Positions 6,811 to 11,811 of a stretch of 11,987 nt of DNA are shown piece after piece (within the stretch, counting starts at the first letter, position 1; every line of letters starts with the position of its first letter). Source of the stretch: an uncultured Collinsella sp. (GTDB lineage Bacteria; Actinomycetota; Coriobacteriia; Coriobacteriales; Coriobacteriaceae); assembly GCA_900554495.1 (NCBI GenBank), contig USHR01000047.1, forward strand, positions 1-11,987, read 5' to 3'. A program made the position numbers and the translations under genes. The notes under the pieces were generated by a model. The model had not been told where the DNA came from, did no database searches, and was given only the letters and a program-made list of their open reading frames with translations.

Positions 6811-6930
6811 GACGAGCGTGGATATCCGGACGGACGAGCGTGGATTTTCGGACATTTACAAATCGAGCGTGGATAATCTCCCACTTTTGGCTTGAAACTA
6901 GGCTCAAAACGGGAGATTATCCACGCTCAT
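6811..6930 (+). repeat. Family A palindromic repeat element, copy 1
   Basis: This 120-base element carries the motif GAGCGTGGAT four times: direct at 6814, 6836 and 6865, and inverted at 6919-6928. The last direct copy and the inverted copy form perfect 18-base arms (6865-6882 and 6911-6928) around a 28-base loop whose TTTTG and CAAAA ends can extend the stem. Copy 2 lies exactly 1400 bases downstream in the same orientation and is identical at 95 of 120 positions without gaps, by hand count; the arms and motif cores are kept while loop and linkers vary. Confidence 0.85.
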
Positions 6931-6935
6931 TTTTT
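6865..6935 (+). terminator. Probable metA terminator formed by the family A hairpin
   Basis: The perfect 18-base stem of family A copy 1 is followed at once by AT and a run of six T (6930-6935), which is the layout of a Rho-independent terminator for metA on the plus strand. The 28-base loop is long for a terminator, but inner pairing shortens it. The second family A copy lacks the T run, so this function may be specific to this copy. Confidence 0.5.
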
Positions 6936-7076
6936 AGGCATGTAGATGCCGATGGCTCGGCTAAGCGACGGTGCGTGCAGAGGCAAAGTCGCATTTGGCG
7001 TAGTCTTGAATCTCGACGGGTTTTCTTTCTGATAATCCGATGGACCAAGGCCTCAAAATGTGGAGACAGGGACCTC
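6936..7076. other. Non-coding stretch before the AbiEi-like gene
   Basis: I see no credible gene in this stretch. Open frames crossing it lack a ribosome site and recognisable sequence. Base composition is more AT-rich than in metA, consistent with the start of an accessory segment. Confidence 0.5.
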
Positions 7077-7105
7077 TCGACAACCGCCCTACCTGCAGAT
7101 ATAAG
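7077..7105 (+). promoter_or_regulatory. Probable promoter of the AbiEi-like gene
   Basis: TCGACA (7077-7082) and TATAAG (7100-7105) are separated by 17 bases and match the -35 and -10 consensus at five of six positions each. The leader would be about 110 bases. It contains two TTTGGTCAG copies (7139-7147 and 7161-7169, 22 bases apart) and interspersed ACCGTC or GACGGT hexamers (7128-7133, 7154-7159, 7182-7187), which could be binding sites for a regulator, perhaps the gene's own wHTH domain. Confidence 0.4.
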
Positions 7106-7224
7106 ACATCAGCCTAAAACGTCCAAAACCGTCAAGCATTTGGTCAGCGCCTGGACGGTATTTGGTCAGACTTCGCATGAAACCGTCTGGTACGTTTGCG
7201 CCGTTCCAAGATTTGGGAGGCGAC

Positions 7225-8187
7225 ATGGGAAACATGACGGCGAATCAAAGGCTTGCAAGTCACATTAAAGCATGCGAACAGCAGATGAGCTGCGTGTACG
7301 CGCGCACGGCGGCGGAGGCAAAGCAGATTCAGCGGCGGGCGGAGGCGGGAAGTCTCGAAGCGGTCATGCCGGGGCTGTATGCGCGTCCGGAATACTGGTC
7401 CGAGCTCAAGTTTCGGCAGCGTTATCTGCATCGGGTGCGGGCGCTTGCGCAAAAGCACCCCGACTGGACATTTTGCTCCTATACGGCGGCTGTTATCTAT
7501 GGCCTTTCGGTTTCGCATGCCAATTTGACGCACATCCATATCGCCGCGATGCCGGCCCAATCGACGACGCCGGGCTCTCAGGTCATTCGTCATCGCTATG
7601 CTCGTCAAACACGGGCTACCCAGATGGATATCGCCGTAACCGATATCGATCAAACGATTACGGATTGCTTGGTCGATGCATCGTTTGTCGAGGGACTGAT
7701 CATCGCGGATTCGGCGCTCCATGAGCAACTTTTGTCGAAGGAGCATCTCGTTGAGACTGTCGACAAGCTTGGCCTGAATCGTCGCGGTGTTGTGACGGCG
7801 CGCAGGGTTGCACGATGTGCCGATGGGCTGTCGGAAAGCGGCGGCGAGTCCAAGGCGCGTGCCCTGATGATCGAGCGCGGCTGGCAGACGCCGGAGTTGC
7901 AAGTTGAGCTGTTCGACCCGGTTGAGCCGGGACGACCGTATCGCGTCGACTACTTGTGGCGCGTGGGCGACCGGCTGATTATCGGGGAGTTCGACGGATT
8001 TGTTAAAAGCGAGAAGGCGGCGGAGGAGGGCAAACTCGTGAAGACGCAGTTCGATGAGCGCCAGCGCGAGTCGAGGCTTTCGCTGCTTGATAACTGCAAG
8101 ATCGTGCGCTTGTGCTGGGATGATCTAAGGGATCCGACAAAGTTCGATCGCAAGCTCAAGGTCGCCGGCGTGCCGCGTGCGTGCTGA
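7225..8187 (+). CDS. AbiEi-like wHTH protein with C-terminal PD-(D/E)XK/DUF559-like domain
   Basis: The 320-residue protein resembles actinobacterial proteins annotated as type IV toxin-antitoxin AbiEi-family antitoxins. Residues about 25-55 (ARTAAEAKQI through VMPGLYARPEYW) fit the wHTH and beta-wing that open this family, followed by the middle domain with FCSYTAAVIYGL (83-94) and a TDIDQTITDCL segment (139-149). The C-terminal part has E208 (GGESKAR), D242 (YRVDYLW) and E255-x-D257 (IIGEFDG), a spacing like the E...VD...ExD core of DUF559/Vsr-type PD-(D/E)XK nucleases; activity is not shown. No AbiEii nucleotidyltransferase toxin gene is nearby, so it is an orphan. The start is chosen at 7225 because GGGAGG lies four bases upstream; an upstream ATG in frame lacks a site. 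Family A repeats flank it on both sides. Confidence 0.7.
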   Translation: MGNMTANQRLASHIKACEQQMSCVYARTAAEAKQIQRRAEAGSLEAVMPGLYARPEYWSELKFRQRYLHRVRALAQKHPDWTFCSYTAAVIYGLSVSHANLTHIHIAAMPAQSTTPGSQVIRHRYARQTRATQMDIAVTDIDQTITDCLVDASFVEGLIIADSALHEQLLSKEHLVETVDKLGLNRRGVVTARRVARCADGLSESGGESKARALMIERGWQTPELQVELFDPVEPGRPYRVDYLWRVGDRLIIGEFDGFVKSEKAAEEGKLVKTQFDERQRESRLSLLDNCKIVRLCWDDLRDPTKFDRKLKVAGVPRAC

Positions 8188-8210
8188 GGCAGTTGCAGAG
8201 CGTTTGGCTG

Positions 8211-8330
8211 CACAAGCGTGGAAAATCGGACGGACGAGCGTGGATTTTCGGACGCTTGTTGAATGAGCGTGGATAATCTCCCGTTATTAGCTCGTAAGGG
8301 GGCTCAAAGTGGGAGATTTTCCACGCTCAT
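8211..8330 (+). repeat. Family A palindromic repeat element, copy 2
   Basis: This is the second 120-base element. The motif appears as AAGCGTGGAA (8214), GAGCGTGGAT (8236 and 8265) and inverted (8319-8328). The hairpin arms are 8265-8282 and 8311-8328 with one mismatch and again a 28-base loop ending in GGCTCAAA. It lies between the convergent AbiEi-like and cyclo-ligase genes. No T run follows the right arm, so a terminator role is weaker than for copy 1. Confidence 0.85.
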
Positions 8331-8354
8331 CTTGCGGGTGCGATACAGCGGCGG

Positions 8355-8951
8355 CTAGGCGCTGACGATGTTGGGCAGCGGCAGATCGTGGGTGTCGGTG
8401 GGAACGTGGTCGACGCGCTGTTCGTCAAAGGCGATGCCGACGATTTGGCATGCGGGCGAGAGTATAGGCAGGTAGCGGTCGTAGCAGCCTCCGCCGTAGC
8501 CCAGGCGCGCGCCGGTGCGGTCGAAAGCCACGAGCGGCACAACAACCATGTCGAGAGCCTTGGCGGGCACGATGGGGAAGCGGATGCTGTCGACGTCCGT
8601 GGCTGCGAAGGCTCGCGTAGGGTGGGCGATAAACGGGGCCTCGGACGCATCGCCGGCAGAGACTGCCCGCATGCACATGCGCTGGCCACAAGCCATGGCG
8701 TCTGTCGCCGAGAGCATGCACGGATAGGCCACGCGCCAGCCCCGCGCGACGGCCGCGGCGGCAAACGCGGCGGGGTCGACTTCGGAACCCATGGCGGCAT
8801 AGACGGCAACGGTGCGCGGTGCCGCGGCACCCAAGCGATCCATCAGCTCAACAAGCCGCGCGCATACAACAGCAGACTTCGCCGCCCGCACATCCAAATC
8901 AATCGCATCGCGTCGGGCAATCACCGTCCGCCGCAACTCAGCCTTGTCCAT
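8355..8951 (-). CDS. 5-formyltetrahydrofolate cyclo-ligase
   Basis: This enzyme uses ATP to convert 5-formyl-THF (folinate) to 5,10-methenyl-THF, returning a storage or inhibitory form to the one-carbon pool in the cytosol. The 198-residue length is typical. The N-terminus MDKAELRRTVIARRDAI has the Lys and Arg residues that contact ATP in the family, YAAMGSEVD (51-59) matches the folate-side segment, and FDRTGARLGYGGGCYDRYL (143-161) is the family signature FDxxGxRLGxGGGxYDR. The ATG at 8951 is chosen since GAGGAGG (minus, 8957-8963) lies five bases upstream; the open frame extends nine codons further without support. A family C hairpin lies 16 bases upstream of the start codon, probably in the leader or promoter. 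It converges on the AbiEi-like gene. Confidence 0.93.
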   Translation of the reverse strand: MDKAELRRTVIARRDAIDLDVRAAKSAVVCARLVELMDRLGAAAPRTVAVYAAMGSEVDPAAFAAAAVARGWRVAYPCMLSATDAMACGQRMCMRAVSAGDASEAPFIAHPTRAFAATDVDSIRFPIVPAKALDMVVVPLVAFDRTGARLGYGGGCYDRYLPILSPACQIVGIAFDEQRVDHVPTDTHDLPLPNIVSA

Positions 8952-8967
8952 TCCGGCCTCCTCTAGC

Positions 8968-9006
8968 AAACCTGCCAAATAGGGACAGGTTTATTTTGGC
9001 AGGTTT
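8968..9006. repeat. Family C palindromic repeat (GGGACAGG core), before the cyclo-ligase
   Basis: Perfect 12-base arms AAACCTGCCAAA (8968-8979) and TTTGGCAGGTTT (8995-9006) surround a 15-base centre containing AGGGACAGGT. The layout of symmetric arms around an asymmetric GGGACAGG core matches the elements at 9780-9819 and 11582-11619, although the arm sequences differ. Its position just upstream of the cyclo-ligase ribosome site means it could fold in the mRNA leader. Confidence 0.7.
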
Positions 9007-9064
9007 CATCCGGGCAAACGCGATATGGGCAGTAAAGTCACCGCAAATAAGCCTGCGAACTGCG

Positions 9065-9084
9065 CCCTTTGTGGTTGTTTGGGC
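9065..9084 (+). repeat. Half copy of family C beyond hicB
   Basis: This 20-base segment matches 9802-9821 at 18 of 20 positions (CCCTTTG, then GGT, then GTTTGGGC shared). It lacks the GGGACAGG core and left arm. Together with the 9802 copy it brackets hicAB as a direct repeat. Confidence 0.45.
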
Positions 9085-9097
9085 CTATGCGTTAATG

Positions 9098-9427
9098 CTA
9101 TAACGCCGCAGCGATTGCTTCAGTCACAAACTTATTGAGTGACACACCCTTCTTTGCCGCTGCCAGCGCTGCTTGCTTGTGGAGTTCAGAGCCCGTCCTT
9201 ACGTTGAACGAGCCTTTAAAAGCCCGCTCGGGTTCCTTGCCCCTCTCGGCGCAAAACTCAAGGTAATCGTCGATGGCGTCGTGGAAGCATTGCTCCACTT
9301 CTTCAGCTGTGGAGCCTTCAAATACGATTGCGTCCCTAATGCCGGCGACCATACCTGTTAGCACATGCTGTTCGGCATCGAACTCGACTGGGGCGAAATA
9401 ACCCTTGTATGCCAAAACGTTACTCAT
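9098..9427 (-). CDS. hicB: HicB-family antitoxin
   Basis: This 109-residue protein is the antitoxin of a HicAB pair: it binds and neutralises the HicA mRNA interferase and represses the operon. The N-terminal half, with AYKGYFAPVEFDAEQHVLTGMVAGIRDAI in outline (only GYFAPVEFD and VLTGMV need note) and the segment EEVEQCFHDAIDDYL, is the partial RNase H-like HicB fold. Residues about 73-109 (KGSFNVRTGSELHKQAALAA and SLNKFVTEAI) are a ribbon-helix-helix DNA-binding domain. The start at 9427 is chosen because GGAGG (minus, 9433-9437) lies five bases upstream; an upstream ATG in frame has no site. It overlaps the hicA stop by 8 bases, which couples their translation. Toxin-first order is usual for hicAB. 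Confidence 0.9.
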   Translation of the reverse strand: MSNVLAYKGYFAPVEFDAEQHVLTGMVAGIRDAIVFEGSTAEEVEQCFHDAIDDYLEFCAERGKEPERAFKGSFNVRTGSELHKQAALAAAKKGVSLNKFVTEAIAAAL

Positions 9428-9683
9428 GACTACCTCCGACATCTTGCAGAAATCGAACGATGTTTCGAATGGTCCCCGCTGTCAATTCGTCAGATGGATG
9501 TGGTGCGTGCATTACGAACATCCTGCCATCTGATGGCCTGTAGAGGCGAACGCGCGATCCGGATGTCTTGCCTTTGTTGTCCATTTCAAAGCCATATGAA
9601 GCCATGACTTTTAAAAAATCGGTATACCGATACGTCGAAGGGCAGCTAAGCAGTTGGGCGATGAGTTTATCGGTCCGAGTCAT
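9420..9683 (-). CDS. hicA: HicA-family toxin (mRNA interferase)
   Basis: HicA toxins are small double-stranded-RNA-binding-fold ribonucleases that cut mRNA and stop growth until HicB neutralises them. This 87-residue member is longer than the classic 55-65 residues. It shows YTDFLKVMASYGFEM, then GSRVRLYRP (42-50), then MHAPHPSDEL and GTIRNIVRFLQDVG, which match the family's strand-helix core. The classic GSH motif, which carries the active-site His, reads GSR here; this variant subfamily retains the later H-A-P-H-P histidines. GAGGCGGG (minus, 9684-9691) lies directly upstream of the ATG and is a fair ribosome site. A promoter and palindromic operator lie just upstream. Base composition is visibly less GC-rich than in recQ or metA, as expected for a transferred module. 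Confidence 0.85.
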   Translation of the reverse strand: MTRTDKLIAQLLSCPSTYRYTDFLKVMASYGFEMDNKGKTSGSRVRLYRPSDGRMFVMHAPHPSDELTAGTIRNIVRFLQDVGGSHE

Positions 9684-9697
9684 CCCGCCTCAAATTC

Positions 9698-9718
9698 TGC
9701 AACTATATTCTAGTTGCA
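9698..9718. promoter_or_regulatory. Probable HicB/HicAB operator
   Basis: TGCAACTA (9698-9705) and TAGTTGCA (9711-9718) form a perfect 8-base inverted repeat with a five-base centre. It covers the -10 element of the hicA promoter and lies 15 bases before the hicA start codon. The symmetry suits a ribbon-helix-helix HicB dimer and would give the autorepression typical of toxin-antitoxin operons. Confidence 0.6.
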
Positions 9719-9735
9719 AATTAAGTCCGATGCAA
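9707..9735 (-). promoter_or_regulatory. hicAB promoter
   Basis: On the minus strand TTGCAT (9730-9735) and TAGAAT (9707-9712) are separated by exactly 17 bases, with four and five of six consensus matches. The start site would be near 9700, within the inverted repeat, leaving a leader of under 20 bases before hicA. Confidence 0.6.
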
Positions 9736-9748
9736 GCATCCCTACTAT

Positions 9749-9779
9749 AGAACATGTGTACGTATGGAACAAGTGTTCG
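9749..9779. promoter_or_regulatory. Two tandem LexA-like (SOS) boxes
   Basis: GAAC-ATGT-GTAC (9750-9761) and GAAC-AAGT-GTTC (9767-9778) lie 17 bases apart. The second fits the Gram-positive LexA core GAAC-N4-GTTC exactly and the first with one change; both obey the purine-any-purine-pyrimidine centre. A possible plus-strand -10 (TATAGA, 9746-9751) overlaps the first box. They sit between hicA and the YD-repeat gene. Binding by LexA is inference. Confidence 0.4.
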
Positions 9780-9819
9780 AACTACCACGAAGGTGCCTGT
9801 CCCCTTTGCGGTGGTTTGG
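9780..9819 (+). repeat. Family C repeat upstream of the YD-repeat gene
   Basis: Imperfect arms (CTACCAC near 9782-9788, GGTGGTTT at 9811-9817 and neighbouring bases) surround the core AAGGTGCCTGTCCCCTT (9790-9806). This 17-base core is the exact reverse complement of the one at 11593-11609 after the YD-repeat gene, so the gene is bracketed by inverted copies. Confidence 0.7.
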
Positions 9820-9896
9820 GCTGAATGTTGCGCAACAAGGGCTACGGCTTTGGGTTTACCTTCATGGTGGAAGGAATGAACCGAAAGGAGCCCGCC

Positions 9897-11570
9897 ATGT
9901 TTTGTCGCTCGTGTGGTACGCCACTTGTCGACGAGGCCCTCTTCTGCCCCGTGTGCGGAACCCCCGTGGCGTCCGACCAGATTGCTGCCTCGCAACAGCC
10001 CGCTGCTCGATATCAGCCCCAGCCTGCCGCGCCCGCTCCTCAGCAATACGTGTCCGCGCAGCAGCCCGTTCCGCGCAAGCGTTCCAAAAAGCCCCTCATC
10101 GCCCTCGCCGCGGCACTTGTCGTGGCGGCAGGTATCGGTGGCGGTGCGCTGTTCTACTTCACCCAGATCGCGGCCACCCCAATCGACGAGAGGACCTTCC
10201 CGGACAGCGGCATGCGTGCGCTTGTCTCGACCAAGTACGACACTAACGGTGACGGCCGCATCTCACGCGACGAGGCCAAGGCGGTGACGTCGGTCGAGCT
10301 GGACGGCATCACGTCGACGCAGGGCCTGGGCAAGACATTCCCCAACATCGTTACAGTGGAGTCCAGCGATGACAAGCTCGTCAACCTGGACCTCTCGGGC
10401 TGCGGAGACCTTAAAGCCGTCGAGCTTAACTCGGCGAGCAACGTCACCGTCGTTAACCTGGACGGCTGCGACAACATCGAGAGGCTCGACCTTTCAAATG
10501 CCGGGGAGCTCAAAAGCGTCGATCTTTCGGGCAAAAAGAAGCTCGCCACGTTGGCGCTGCCGCAGGATACGAAGGTTGGCGGCATTAAGGACACGCAGCT
10601 CGAGGAGTTGTGGCTACCGGTGTACTACGAGGGTACCGACGAGGACGGTGTGCACGGCAGCACGTATGAGATTGAGCGCGACGAGGACGGCTACGTTACG
10701 GGGTATACGAGCAGCCTCAAACAGGGTGGTGGCATGGGCTACGACGTCGAGCACGACGGGTCGCATCGCATTTCGGAAATAGCGGAAGTTCGCTCGGGTG
10801 ACTACGAAGATGAAAACATGTTCGCGTACGACGCCGACGGAAACCTGACGCGAATCGATTGCGATGCCGCCATTGGTGACGCATCGACCTCCACAACGTT
10901 TGCCTACGATGCCGACGGCAACCTGGTCAACAAGACGACCAATGCGGGCTACGGCGAGAGCGCGAGCACGTACGTTTACGAGGACGGTAACCTGGTGTCC
11001 GACACCGAGACCGGCCCGGGCAATCCTCGCACGGTTGTCTACTCGTACGGATACGACAACGGCCGCGTGACGTCCTTTACGACGGACTGTCAGGGCGACA
11101 CCGTGGGTACGAGGTGGACGCTCACGCTCAACTACGAGTACGACAAGGACGGCAATATTACGCGTATCTCGCCCGTGACCTATGACACGCACGGCAACGA
11201 TTACGGTTCTCTGAGTTCGTTTTCCACGGTTAATTACTCGTATAGTGGCGGCAAGCTCGACCGGATCGATTCCACGCGCGACGGGTATGCGGAGTTCTAT
11301 TACGACGAGCACGGCAATCTGACGGCGGTCGATGAGTATGCCGATGGTGATTCGGACGACGAGTTTGAGTTTGAGCACGAGGTCGAGTACCAGCGTTACT
11401 TCTGTAATAAGAGCGAGAAGAACAAACCGGAGGAGTGGATCCGCCTGGATTCGAAATACGACGTCTGCAACGGCAGCTGGGTCAACACCTCATCGTCTCG
11501 CAAAGAGCGCTTTGTGAGTCTGTATCAGCTCAATTCGCTGAAGGCGCAACTCGATCCGTTCCACAAGTAA
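9897..11570 (+). CDS. Zinc-ribbon, membrane-anchored protein with EF-hand, LRR-like and YD repeats
   Basis: Function unknown. The 557 residues form a mosaic. A zinc ribbon at the N-terminus has C3-x2-C6 and C17-x2-C20. A Gln/Pro/Ala-rich linker (30-59) follows, then the basic RKRSKK (60-65) and one membrane segment (66-89), which predicts the ribbon inside and the rest outside the cell. Residues 115-126 are a canonical EF-hand loop (D115, N117, D119, S123, E126) within a FPDSGMRALV...ISRDEA unit known from Firmicutes LRR surface proteins. Short LRR-like units (NLDLSGC, RLDLSNA, SVDLSGK) span about 160-220. Six to seven YD-type units (such as FAYDADGNL, 309-317 and 336-343) span about 305-480. 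No toxin domain or polymorphic tail is visible at the C-terminus. AAAGGAG (9884-9890), six bases upstream, fixes the start at 9897. Confidence 0.85.
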   Translation: MFCRSCGTPLVDEALFCPVCGTPVASDQIAASQQPAARYQPQPAAPAPQQYVSAQQPVPRKRSKKPLIALAAALVVAAGIGGGALFYFTQIAATPIDERTFPDSGMRALVSTKYDTNGDGRISRDEAKAVTSVELDGITSTQGLGKTFPNIVTVESSDDKLVNLDLSGCGDLKAVELNSASNVTVVNLDGCDNIERLDLSNAGELKSVDLSGKKKLATLALPQDTKVGGIKDTQLEELWLPVYYEGTDEDGVHGSTYEIERDEDGYVTGYTSSLKQGGGMGYDVEHDGSHRISEIAEVRSGDYEDENMFAYDADGNLTRIDCDAAIGDASTSTTFAYDADGNLVNKTTNAGYGESASTYVYEDGNLVSDTETGPGNPRTVVYSYGYDNGRVTSFTTDCQGDTVGTRWTLTLNYEYDKDGNITRISPVTYDTHGNDYGSLSSFSTVNYSYSGGKLDRIDSTRDGYAEFYYDEHGNLTAVDEYADGDSDDEFEFEHEVEYQRYFCNKSEKNKPEEWIRLDSKYDVCNGSWVNTSSSRKERFVSLYQLNSLKAQLDPFHK

Positions 11571-11581
11571 CGACCAGCCGC

Positions 11582-11619
11582 AAACCACCACGAAGGGGAC
11601 AGGCACCTTTGGGTGGTTT
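11582..11619 (+). repeat. Family C repeat after the YD-repeat gene
   Basis: Arms AAACCACC (11582-11589) and GGTGGTTT (11612-11619) are perfect inverted repeats around the core AAGGGGACAGGCACCTT (11593-11609), whose own AAGG and CCTT ends can pair to lengthen the stem. The core is exactly inverted relative to the copy at 9790-9806. Confidence 0.75.
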
Positions 11620-11621
11620 TT
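11582..11621 (+). terminator. Probable terminator of the YD-repeat gene
   Basis: The family C hairpin starts 11 bases after the stop codon and its right arm runs into five T (11617-11621), so this copy could serve as a Rho-independent terminator. Its upstream-of-gene counterpart has no such role, so termination is a property of this copy rather than of the repeat family. Confidence 0.45.
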
Positions 11622-11646
11622 GCTGAAGGGCGGGTGTCTGCGACGG

Positions 11647-11709
11647 TTTGTCTCGATCTGTAACAGTAACTCGGCATAAATGGGCCTAGCTGTTACAGAT
11701 CGAGACAAA
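11647..11709. repeat. Family B hairpin, unit 1
   Basis: Perfect 19-base arms (11647-11665 and 11691-11709; core TCTCGATCTGTAACA) surround a 25-base loop. No T run follows either arm on either strand, so it does not look like an intrinsic terminator. It forms a tandem pair with the unit at 11731-11787. Confidence 0.85.
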
Positions 11710-11730
11710 GGGTCGGTGCCATTAGTAAAC

Positions 11731-11787
11731 GTCTCGATCTGTAACATCTGGAGCCGATATTCGCGTCTAGATGTTACAGATTGAGAC
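11731..11787. repeat. Family B hairpin, unit 2
   Basis: Arms 11731-11749 and 11769-11787 pair over 19 bases with a single G-T wobble, around a 19-base loop. The arms share TCTCGATCTGTAACA with unit 1, 81 bases apart, but the inner ends and loops differ, so arms are conserved across units while loops are not. Confidence 0.85.
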
Positions 11788-11811
11788 AAATCGTCCGGGG
11801 GCGTGGTGAGG

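Noticed and set aside
5742..6884. 380-residue minus-strand frame opposite metA
   Set aside because: Antisense shadow; metA has every family residue and a good ribosome site.
7162..7224. Upstream in-frame start for the AbiEi-like gene
   Set aside because: No ribosome site precedes it and the extra residues overlap the leader repeats; the ATG at 7225 has GGGAGG four bases upstream.
6811..8330. Family A repeats as a CRISPR array
   Set aside because: Spacing is irregular, there are no uniform spacers, units are palindromic and carry an inverted copy, and no cas genes are present.
11647..11787. Family B hairpins as intrinsic terminators
   Set aside because: No T run follows the arms on either strand, despite the location between convergent genes.
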